Source: Pyrus communis
Lineage: Eukaryota > Streptophyta > Magnoliopsida > Rosales > Rosaceae
Direction: 5' to 3'
Assembly: GCF_963583255.1 (NCBI RefSeq)
Contig: NC_084805.1
Location: 11,524,827 to 11,588,826, forward strand
DNA length: 64,000 bases
Shown: positions 32,044-41,915 of the stretch, in pieces
How positions within the stretch are numbered: position 1 is the stretch's first letter
Layout: every line of letters starts with the position of its first letter
Made by a program: the position numbers and the translations under genes
The notes under the pieces: generated by a model
What the model saw: only the letters and a program-made list of their open reading frames with translations
Database searches by the model: none
What the model was told of the DNA's origin: nothing

Positions 32044-34083
32044 TGATGCGAGATTTATACGCGCACAAATTAAACCCTCGTTTGACAATTGTAGTAGAAT
32101 GGATAAGTGAGGGATCGTTCTAGACCGGGGATTAGGAGGGATTGCTAATCTAATGAAAATTGACTCAAAGATGTAAAAATATACTTCAAAACACGTAAAC
32201 AAAATCAAAAGACTCTTAACTAAACTTGTATGACTCAAAACAAACTTAAAAGACTCAAAACAACTCAAAACAATAAAAAAGACTCAATTTAGACTCTAGG
32301 ACTTGACTTGGACGAAAATAGAATTGGTTTTGACTCAAAAACACTCAAACTCACAATTAGGACAGATTTGACACAACTAAATAAAGGGGATTAGGTTTTT
32401 GACGAATTTAAAAGAAAAACAAGTAACTAAAAGACTTAAGTAAACTTTGGACGAATTTGGGGATATGGATGGGTGATTAGCTAGCTAGAGGGTCCTTCTC
32501 CACACATGACACACTTGCATACAAATTGATTTCCAGTTGCTTTTCGATAAACCATGAACCTCAACACCCTAGATTAACCGTGACATCACTAATTAACCCT
32601 CAGATTTTCCTTAAGTTATTGGATTGGATGACATCATACGACAACCCAAAGCATTCTTCAAAAGTCCCCTACATGACATCATAATAGAGATACAATCAAA
32701 GATCATTACGTTCTATGAAAATCATAAGTATTGACAAAGCACTTGTAACTATGACATCATGATACTCATGCTAGGAATTTACTTAACATGATTGTGAAAA
32801 CAACCTTAACTACTTGTGAATATAAGTTTGTAACGATTATGTGAAACTCCCTTATATTCTAGCCCCAAATTCATGCATGCAAACTAAGTGTGCACCCTTA
32901 ATCAACAAACAAGAATAAGTTATCCATCAAACGGTTAAGTAAATTGCATTCACAATTTATGAAATCACAACTGGAATTAATCAATTCATATTGCAAATAT
33001 AATCATGGTTTCAAAGTCTCCCCTAGCTAAAACAAGTTTAGCTCCTCATGTTTACAACAAAACAAAGAGAATATAAATTAAACATTGAAAACAAAGATTG
33101 AATACACCTAGAAACGCTCCAACAATCCAAGCTTGAATAGCCAAAACGTCCAAGGCTTCTCCTCTCTTCTTTCTCCTTCTTTGTTGCGGCACAATAGCAT
33201 AAGGTCTAGGGATAATTGGTTTGGGGGATGGAAGTGTGGAATGGAAAAATGGTGTTTGGATTATAAGGGGAGAGATGGGAAGCTCACGGCTAGGGAAGGG
33301 ATAATGTGTTTGTAATGTGTTGTGTATGAAAATGAGATGCTAATTGAATGAATGAATGCAAGGGTATTTATAGGAGTAGTGGAGGGAACATATGGCTATG
33401 TCATTTGTAGGTGAAGTAGGTGGATGTTGTAGGTGAAGTAGGTGGATGTTGTAGGTGAAGTGGATGTTGTAGGTGAAGTAGGTGGATGTTGTAGGTGAAG
33501 TAGGTGGATGTTGTAGGTGAAGTAGGTGGATGTTGTAGGTGAAGTAGGTGGATGATATGTTAAGTGATAAGTGATAAGTGATATGATATGTGGTTATGAT
33601 ATGATAAGTGGTTAAGTGATATGATATGTGGTGATGATAAGTGATAAGTGATATGATATGTGGTTATGATATGATAAGTGGTTAAGTGATATGATATGTG
33701 GTGATGATAAGTGATAAGTGCATGTGGGTTAACTAATGAAGGAAATGCATGTGCAATGACAATGTGTTAGAATGGATGTGTGTTATGCATGGCATGATTG
33801 GGATTAGGAAAGGTTTAAATGTCCTAAAACTAAAGAGAACAAGGTTCCAACACTTTGGCTCCAATTAGGTCTTCAATTTCGTCCAACACTTTGGCTTCAA
33901 GCATAAGCTATCCGTCCTTAGCTCAAAAGTGCTCCAAAAGTCTCCAAAATGCATCTTTTTGCTCCTTTAGCCCTTTGGACCTACAAACACACGAAAATAG
34001 CTTAAAGTACCAAAATAACTAAAGAAACATAACGTAAATGTACGAGAACAAGCCATTTAAGTCGCATAAATATGCTCCTATCA
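32044..34083 (-). repeat. E4 3' LTR
   Basis: 2040 bp, TGATGCG to CCTATCA. 22 bp longer than its partner because the minisatellite has one extra unit. Confidence 0.95.
33404..33555. repeat. 22-bp LTR minisatellite, seven units
   Basis: Seven units based on GTAGGTGAAGTAGGTGGATG plus TT, the third an 18-bp variant. The partner array at about 43270-43402 has six. GATATGTGG/GATAAGTGAT variants continue to about 33720. Confidence 0.92.
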
Positions 34084-34848
34084 AATACCCCCACACTTAG
34101 CTTTTGCTAGTCCTCGAGCAAAACAGAAAAACAAAACAAAAAGAACAAAACACAACCTACACCTTCCAACAATCGTCTCAGATTTCCAATGCACATGACA
34201 AGTTAAAAATCATTAGTCCCATAGATTTTTAGCCATCTTTACAGTTAAGTACATTCTTAATCATAGTCACCACATACTAGTTCACAATTAAGCATTTAAA
34301 ACACATTTCGAAAGTAGTAACATGCCTTTAGAGAATTTCCTCAATTCCTTACTAGAATGCACTCTATTTTCACACAGATTTTCTGACTACACACCCTACA
34401 CTAGTTATATGTGAGAGATTGATGTAAACATGTAGACGAACACTCACATATGTTATAATAAGGAAAGCATTTTCTGGAGTTAATAAGCATGTTTAGATAT
34501 GATCTCATGAATGGAATGCTACTACTTAGACGCGAGAACCAGTGACACCATAAGCTCATACCAAGTTCAAACTCCACAATTGAAATACATAACACTCAAG
34601 ATAGAAGTCAAGGGTTGTAACGGGGCTAAAGGTGTTTGGCTAACAAAGAAAGGTGAAGGATAAACAAACATTCTTAAAGCAATAGTGAGCAAAGTATTTG
34701 AATTAGGCACTTAGAATTCCCTTTAGAACGCAAAAATCAACTTTGAACACCCAAGGGAAAGTCACACAAAACTTAGGGCCATATTCAACTTTTTGGACCC
34801 TTTCTTCAACCATCAACGCTCGTGAGTTCATTCTTACTTATTTTCACT

Positions 34849-34892
<44 letters not shown>

Positions 34893-36229
34893 GAATTCTT
34901 CTTTTTCTTTTGAATCTCGAAACATACATATAAACGTAAGAACAAACTTTTACTCCCCCACACTCATTTTCTTGCATAATGTAACTCAAAAGGAATTCAT
35001 TTAAGTCATGCTCACTATACTTTAAGAACAAGGGTATAGGAAAGTCCTACTCTAAGCTAGGTAAGGGTTGATGTGGGTAAACAAGGAATAAAGGCAAAAC
35101 GAGGCTCAACGGGGTTAAAACTTACAACATATACGAAGTATGGGAAGTAAGGCTATTTGGCTATGGTGGTGGTCACTACACAACTTCTTCTTGAATATAT
35201 GTTATGCAATCAATATCATGCTTTGAATGAAACGGATATAAGTTCTAGCATTTAGTTCTATCATGATACAATTGCATTCTAAGTAGCAACCAAGCAAGGA
35301 ATAATGAGATCATGCAACAACTTTAGAAAACAAAGAATCACAGAAAATAACTCTCCAAAGAAAGTAATGGCTCGAGTCTCACAGGGTTGTAGCTTTTGTT
35401 TGAGTTCCTTCCTTCAAGCATGTTACAAAAACGAATTTTTCTTTTATGATTGCATGTGAAGTCATACATTATAACCATAACCAAACATATACCAAGAGTA
35501 AATCAAACTTTCATCCATGTTTATAATTCTCTTTAACAGTCATGCAATTACAAACCAAATCCTCATCATTGTGTTGGAAGGTACCCTAAGACACAAACAC
35601 ACAAAAACGACTCAAAACACTCTTTTTAGGTTTTTTCAAAACATGTTTTTCAAATTTTTATGTGATTTTCGGATTTATAAAAACAAAACATACTAAAACA
35701 CTCTAAAACATCTTAAAAACACCTTAAAACAGTAAGGAACAACCTTTAAAGTTATGGGCGATAAAATCCCACGAATTTGCATTAACAACATTAGTTACCC
35801 CCACACTTAAATCAAACATTGTCCTCAATGTTTTAAGCTTAAAATCATACAAAGCATAAGTAAACACACAAAAAGCATTTAAACATACTAAACATGGCAG
35901 AATGTAAATTACAAAGAGAAGAGTTTAGAGACGCAAATCTGGTTGTGGAATGTAAATTCCATCTTCTCCTTGTTGATTTCATTGAGGCTTGATGTTGTTG
36001 ATTCCACAGGGGCTCCTCCCATCGTTGATTTTCCTTTGTGCTACTCTTGAACTGGGCAGCAGGATTCTTTTGGTCTCCCCCGAAGGTCTGAGCTTACTCC
36101 TTTGGTCTGTTTCTTTGTTCAATCTTTCCAATTCGTATTGAAAAGGGTTGGAGGATAACTCAGCCTATGTTTGTCTCCACATGCTTCAATGTATCATTTT
36201 CACTTGCCTTACTCGCTCCCCTTGACACT
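34084..36229 (-). other. E4 tail A with polypurine tract, noncoding
   Basis: The minus strand reads AAGTGTGGGGGTATT before the LTR (polypurine tract). The rest parallels tail B at lower identity, holds a T-tract (34851-34890), and ends with the first ~230 bp of the cargo cassette (about 35990-36220), cut off before the gene. No ORF supported. Confidence 0.75.
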
Positions 36230-36577
36230 CAAATTAAACCCTCGTTTGACAATTGTAGTAGAATGGATAAGTGAGGGATCGTTCTAGACCGGGGATTAGG
36301 AAAGGTTTTAAATGTCCTAAAACTAAAGAGAACAAGGTTCCAACACTTTGGTCTTCAATTAGGTCTTCAATTTCGTCCAACACTTTGGCTCCAAGCATAA
36401 GCTATCCATCCTTAGCCCAAAAGTGCTCCAAAAGTCTCCAAAATGCATCTTTTTGCTCCTTTAGCCCTTTGGACCTATAAACACACGAAAATAGCTTAAA
36501 GTACTAAAATAACTAAAGAAACATAACGTAAATGCACGAGAACAAGCCATTTAAGTCGCATGAATATGCTCCTATCA
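36230..36577 (-). repeat. Internally deleted LTR inside E4
   Basis: CAAATTAAACCC to GGGGATTAGG (to 36300) equals the first ~115 bp of the LTR, less its extreme end. From 36301 it equals the last ~275 bp through CTCCTATCA. Both sides of the join carry GGGATTAGG in the full LTR (32128-32136 and 33800-33808), so a deletion of 1672 bp occurred at a 9-bp microhomology. Confidence 0.88.
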
Positions 36578-37325
36578 AATACCCCCACACTTAGCTTTTG
36601 CTAGTCCTCGAGCAAAACAGAAAAACAAAACAAAAAGAACAAAACACAACCTACACCTTCCAACAATCGTCTCAGATTTCCAATGCACATGACAAATTAA
36701 AAATCATTATTCTCACAGATTTGAGCCATCTTTACACTTAAGTACATTCTTACTCATAGTCACCACATACTAGTTCACAATTAAGCATTTAAAACCATGT
36801 TTTGAATGTAGTAACATGCCTTAGAGAATTCCCTCAATTTCTTACTAGATGTACTCTCGTTTTTCACACAGATTTTCTGACTACACACCCTACACTAGGT
36901 ATATGTGAGAAGATTGATGTAAACATGTAGACGAACACTCACATATGTTATAATAAGGAAAGCATTTTCTGGAGTTAATAAGCATGTTTAGATATGATCT
37001 CATGAATGGAATGCTACTACTTAGACGCGAGAAAAAGTGACACCATATGCTCATACCAAGTTCAAACTCCACAAATTGAAATACACAACACTCAAGATAG
37101 AAGTCAAGGGTTGTAACGGGGCTTGGGGTATGTGGATAACAAAGAAGGGATATGGAAAACAAAGGTTTTTAAAGAAATAGTGAGCAAAGCATTTGAATCA
37201 ACTTAGAATTCACTTTTGAATGAAAACTCAACTTTTGAACAAAAAGGGAGAATTTAGACAATTTACGCCCAGAATTGGTGTTTTGGAACCTTTCTTCAAT
37301 CACTTATTCTTTCATTTTTTTTTCT

Positions 37326-37361
<36 letters not shown>

Positions 37362-38459
37362 CTTTTTCTTTTCTTTTGAATCTCAAAACATAAACACTTA
37401 AACATTCTCTCCCCCACACTTATTTTCTTTCATAATGTAACTCAAAAGGAATTCAATTAAGTCATGCTCACTATCTTTTAAGAACAAGGGTGGGGATTGT
37501 CCTAAACTAGGCTAGGTGAGGAAAATGTGGGTAAACAAAGAATAAAGGCTAAACAAGGCTCAACGGGGTTAAAACTTACAACATATACGAAGTATGGGAA
37601 GTAAGGCTATTTGGCTATGGTGGTGGTCACTACACAACTTCTTCTTGAATATGTGTTATGCAAATCAATAACATGCTTTGAATGAAATGGGCATGAGTTC
37701 TAGCATTTAGTTCTATCATGATACAATTGCATTCTAAGTAGCAACCAAGCAAGGAATAATGAGATCATGCAACAACTTTAGAAAATAAAGAATCACAGAA
37801 AATAACTCTCCAAAGAAAGTAATGGCTCGAGTCTCACAGGGATGTAGCGTTTGTTTGAGTTTCTTCCTTCAAGCATGTTACAAAAACGAATTTTTCTTTT
37901 ATGATTGCATGTGAAGTCATACATTATAACCATAACCAAGCATATACCAAGAGTAAATCAAACTTTTCTCTATGTTTATAACTCTTTTTAACCGTCATGC
38001 AATTATAAACCAAATCCTTATCATTGTGTTGGAAGGTACCCTAAGACACAAACACACAAAAACAACTCAAAACACTCTTTTTAGGCTTTTTTTTTAAAAC
38101 ATGTTTTTCAAATTTTTATGTGATTTTCGGAGTTATAAAAACAAAACATACTAAAACACTCTAAAACAACTTAAAAACACCTTAAAACAGCAAGGAACAA
38201 CATTTGAAGTTATGGGTGATAAAATCCCACGAATTTGCATTAAATATACTTAGTTTAGTTACCCCCCCCACACTTAAATCAAACATTGTCCTCAATGTTT
38301 TAAGCATAGATTCACACAAAACATAAGTAAACACACAAAAAGCAACTAAACATATTAAACATGGCATAATGTAATTAACAAAGAGAAGAGTTTAGAGACG
38401 CAAATCTGGTTATAGAGTGTAAATTCCATCTTCTCCTTGGTAATTGCATTGAGGCTTTG
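36578..38459 (-). other. E4 tail B, noncoding
   Basis: Second copy of the 3' tail, very close to E1 7220-9160 (for example the stretch around 37190-37300), including its own polypurine-like GTGTGGGGGTATT next to the deleted LTR and a T-tract at 37315-37372. No gene. Confidence 0.75.
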
Positions 38460-39677
38460 ATCTTTGTGATTCCACAGGCTTACTCTTGAACTGGTTTCTG
38501 CCCATCGTTGATTTTCCTTTGTGCTACTTCTTGAACTGGGCAGCAGGATGGTTCTTTTGGTCTCCTCCGAAGGTCTGAGCTTACTCCTTTGGTCTGTTTC
38601 TTTGTTCAATCTTTCCAATTCGTATTGAAAAGGGTTGGAGGATAACTCAGCCTAAGTTTGTCTCCACATGCTTCAATGTATCATTTTCACTTGCCTTACT
38701 CGCTCCCTTTTGCAGAAGTGGTCCCTTCTCTGGAAGTGTATCAACCGTTGAAGATGACTACTCGAGAGCAACGCTAGGTAAGCAATCAGGAACAGATTTC
38801 AGGCAGTTGGCTCCAGATCGGAAGACTGACTCCAAGTGCCGGCTGATTGCTTCTTTCACTTTGCCATGCGAGTAAGAACAAGGACAAAGAAAAGGACAGG
38901 GAAAGAGCATGATATGAGATACTTTTGCTTTAGACTTTTTTGATATGAGATACCTTTGCTTTTTAAGAAACGGCGAATGAAGCAGCATATGTATTTGTTG
39001 TGGTTGTCTCCACATGCTTCGATCGACCGTTTCCTTCTGCCTCATTTGTACTCCAGGTTTCTGGTATCTTCTTTGGGGGAGAAAAAATTGAGTATTTCAA
39101 GAGGCTTTGCTGGGAGTGCGCCCTCAGAGGTGAGGGAGAGTTGGACATTTTCTTCAGGTTTGCCTTGCCATAAAAGACGAAGGTCGACATATATAGAAAT
39201 AATATCAAGTGGTGGTACTGTTCTTTTACCCTTGTCGACAAATGTCTCTTCGATATCTGAACGACGCCTCTTCGATTTCTGAGCAGGCGCCCTTTCGATT
39301 TCTGAACGACACGTAGTAGTGCGAATGCGGCTCCTTTTGACAAAGCTGCACGCGTTTTCTGAAAAGCAGAGAAAGCGTCGCCGAACTTTGCGCTTGTCGG
39401 CAAAAGATGTGTAGTTGCGGTGATGGCCTCCACGTGTTGTCTGAAAAGAAGAAATCTTTTGACAAAGTTGAACGCGTCTTCTGAAAAGCCGAGAAAGCGT
39501 TGCCTAAATTACGCCGGAAATTCCGGCTTTTTGAATCGGTGGACGCGTCGCTTTGGCTTTTTTATTGAGCTATCGATCACCACAACAAACACACTCTGAA
39601 GATTTCCCATTCTTGAAAATCGACTTCGACCCTTTGAAATTTAACTCCATCCCTTCTCTTTGAACACTTTTGAAAAA
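38460..39677 (+). promoter_or_regulatory. Conserved upstream region of the antisense cargo gene (E4 copy)
   Basis: Colinear with 9161-10280. CTTCGATTTCTGA-type units at 39245-39310, TTTGACAAAG blocks at about 39335 and 39458 each followed by TCTGAAAAGC, and TTTTTATTGAG at about 39559-39569 where the other copies have TTATAGAG, so the TATA-like site is weakened here. Confidence 0.45.
38963..39433 (-). CDS. Conserved sense-strand ORF inside the cargo cassette (E4 copy)
   Basis: 156-codon minus frame with SPLRAHSQQSLLKYSIF and WSTNEAEGNGRSKHVETT, homologous to the E1 and E3 frames. Compared with them it lost one codon (SSSPKM to SPPKK) without breaking the frame, which slightly favours coding. 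No domain recognised. Confidence 0.25.
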   Translation of the reverse strand: MEAITATTHLLPTSAKFGDAFSAFQKTRAALSKGAAFALLRVVQKSKGRLLRNRRGVVQISKRHLSTRVKEQYHHLILFLYMSTFVFYGKANLKKMSNSPSPLRAHSQQSLLKYSIFSPPKKIPETWSTNEAEGNGRSKHVETTTTNTYAASFAVS

Positions 39678-40319
39678 ATGGAAAATTCATCGAACCTTAG
39701 CTTGGAATTGAGCCTTAGCAGTGATACGGGCGCGCCGCGTCAAGGTAACGTATGGCGCCCTTCTTTCTTATCTTCTAACGGTCCTCTTTCAGGTGAAGAC
39801 TCTGTGATGCAGGACGCCACAACAGCTACAATAGTAGCTAGGAACCTCCTCACACCAAAAGATAGTAGGCTGCTGTCAGGACGGTCCGATGAGTTGGCCG
39901 TTCAAGAGTCCCTTGCACTTAGTGTTCAGTGTGCGAGTTCTGTGTCCAACATGGGCCAACGCCTGCTTGCCCGCTCCCGTCAGGTGGAATCATTGATGGC
40001 AGAGGTGGAAAGTCTCAAGCAGGAGATCCAGCAGCTTAAGTATGAGAATAGAAGTTTGCATGTGCTTGCAAATAACTATTCGTCGGGCATGAAGAGGAAG
40101 CTTGATGAGCTGCAAGAATCTGAGGGTCGAATTCACAATGACCGTCAAAGGCTTGCGTCTTATCTCCAGAGGCACCTTTTTCCTGGGTCATCCAGCGCTT
40201 GGCCAAGTATTGAGGCCTGGAATGCTCTAGCTCCGATGCCTCCCGCTTCTATGCCTCCCGCTTCTGCGCCTTCCGCTTCTGCGCCTCGTAGTGGGGCTTC
40301 ACGTAAACAACCTTTGTGA
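39678..40319 (+). CDS. Antisense cargo gene: EAR-motif coiled-coil protein (E4 copy)
   Basis: 213 aa from ATG 39678 (MENSSNLSLELSLSSD); a TTG in frame at 39660 is not used here as the start. LSLELSL sits at residues 7-13, then WRPSFLSSNGPLSGED, AVQESLALSVQCA, a coiled coil (VESLMAEVESLKQEIQQLKY on) and a MPPAS/APSAS tail. Very close to the E1 copy, differing by scattered substitutions and the number of tail repeats. Frame intact in the youngest element of the nest, so it was intact in the copy that transposed. The Gag-like frame on the opposite strand ends 80 bp away, tail to tail. Confidence 0.7.
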   Translation: MENSSNLSLELSLSSDTGAPRQGNVWRPSFLSSNGPLSGEDSVMQDATTATIVARNLLTPKDSRLLSGRSDELAVQESLALSVQCASSVSNMGQRLLARSRQVESLMAEVESLKQEIQQLKYENRSLHVLANNYSSGMKRKLDELQESEGRIHNDRQRLASYLQRHLFPGSSSAWPSIEAWNALAPMPPASMPPASAPSASAPRSGASRKQPL

Positions 40320-40346
40320 AGCTCCACCTTTCTCCATGTTTAGTAT

Positions 40347-40350
<4 letters not shown>

Positions 40351-40388
<38 letters not shown>
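40351..40388. repeat. T-tract after the cargo gene (E4)
   Basis: Nearly pure run of T between the 3' ends of the cargo gene (plus) and the Gag-like frame (minus), as in E1 at 10976-11032. Confidence 0.9.
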
Positions 40389-40394
<6 letters not shown>

Positions 40395-40402
40395 AAATAA
40401 AA

Positions 40403-41737
40403 TCAAACGGCATGGAATTTATCTTTGAATGGGCGGTGATACTTGAAATGATCCGATAATAGTTTAAATTCCAGATTGGGTGCCTGAATCATTAACCACA
40501 TGTTAGTATAAAAGAAAATTGAAATTCGGGGAGGCGGCTTACCTGTGTGCTCCAAAATGAACTCCAGAATAAACACCCCTTCGAAAGTTATGACTTGTCC
40601 TGTGTCATAAAATCCAACTTCCTTGGGAATTGTGGTTTCAAATATGTCCTCTTTGATGCCTTCTACATCTTTTCCAGCCACTACCTTCTCTTGAATCATT
40701 CTTCTTGGTGTACAAAGTCCTTTGAAGAATTCAACACCATCTAAAACTTGCTGTGTTGCACCAAGAATTTGAATAGCATTTTGCTCCTTTGGGAAGGCTT
40801 CCACGATGTCCTTTTTACTCTCTTCTTGGTTGGGAATCAAAAACCTGCTAGGAAAAGGGACATTGGGTGGAATAACATCAGAATAACATGGAATTAGGAC
40901 GTCCTTACTGGTGGTGGGTGGTTTAGAGGGCTTAGGGGGCTGCGGCAAGGGTTGTTCTACCCTTGCCGTGTGCATGTCTTCTTCCTCCTCCTCAATTAGC
41001 AGCTCTTCATCCATTTCTAGGCTATGTTTGGACATTTTTAGGTCAGCTCCAACCTCCATAGCACTTCCCAAAGTGATAGCATTATGGATTTCAAAATCTT
41101 CCTTCGAGTTTTCAATAGTTGAGTTCGAAAGTTCACTTTGCTCTTGAATTTGTTTCATGAACTCCATAATCTGCCCAAATTGCTCGTCCAATTTACCCAA
41201 CTTCTTGTCTTGATTTTGTTCGTCCTGTGTCAAAGAGGTTAGTAATTGAAAATTTTTATCATTATCCATGGACATACTTGAACTTGATTGGAATTGTTGT
41301 GGGGGAGGTTGTGGTGGCTGCATAGGTGTTGTATTGAACTCCTCATATGGTTGCCAATATGCTTCTTGTTGAGCCTCCTTGGCTTGATTTTGTGACCCCT
41401 GCGCCAAAGAATTTATTTCATTAAGAATTTGAATATAATCTATTGGCGAATTTGAATTTAATTGAGCATATTGCATATGAAGTTGTGGTGGCTGCATAGG
41501 TCTTGAATAGAACTCCTCATATGGTTGCCAATATGCTTCACGTTGAACTTGTTGATCTTCCCACCATATAGAGTTTGAATGATCCCTCTCATCTCTTTGT
41601 GGACATTGATTGGCTTGAAATCCTTGCCTATATGAAGCACCAAATGTAGGGACACTCTGCATTGTGGTCCTTTCGGCATATGGCAACAATTTAGAAGTAA
41701 GATTTGCCAATTGAGCTTGAATGCTAGCAAAATCCAT
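40403..41737 (-). pseudogene. Truncated Gag-like frame (E4)
   Basis: 444 codons from ATG 41737 (MDFASIQAQLANLTSKLLPY), open throughout. Like the E1 frame it keeps only the Athila Gag C-terminal part: RDHSNSIWWEDQQ, a repeated block AYWQPYEEF (residues ~70 and ~125) with PMQPPQ, LDEQFGQIMEFMKQIQEQSE, an AITLGSAMEV block where relatives have ITLRSGKEV, a Glu-rich run (EEEEEDMHTARVEQPLPQPP), and a C-terminal LEFKLLSDHFKY pol-linker match. No capsid or CCHC motif. Longer than the E1 frame by the YWQPYEEF duplication and the acidic segment. It may be translated, but a packaging role is doubtful without the capsid. Confidence 0.65.
40484..40542 (-). other. Intron-like segment with perfect branch site (E4)
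   Basis: Minus strand: donor ACACAG/GTAAGC, branch-type TACTAAC, acceptor ATTCAG/GCACCC; 59 nt, at the same place as 11115-11173 in E1. Removing it changes the downstream frame. Confidence 0.4.
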
Positions 41738-41892
41738 ATCTTACTTCTCTAGTACCTAAAATCAAAGAAAGAGAACTAAATCAAATATCAAAAGTAACAA
41801 CAAACAAAGAAAACAACACTAAGTTAGAAACTAAAACGAAAACAACTAAACCAAAAAAAAGAAAAGAACCAAGGGATTAGCAAAGTTGCTAA

Positions 41893-41910
41893 TCCCCGGC
41901 AACGGCGCCA
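41893..41910 (-). promoter_or_regulatory. E4 primer binding site (tRNA-Asp)
   Basis: The plus strand reads TCCCCGGCAACGGCGCCA, an exact tRNA-Asp 3' end, 5 nt from the LTR at 41916. Confidence 0.96.
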
Positions 41911-41915
41911 AAATT

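Noticed and set aside
41893..41910. A tRNA-Asp gene fragment.
   Set aside because: Only the 18 nt complementary to the tRNA 3' end are present, beside an LTR; it is a primer binding site.
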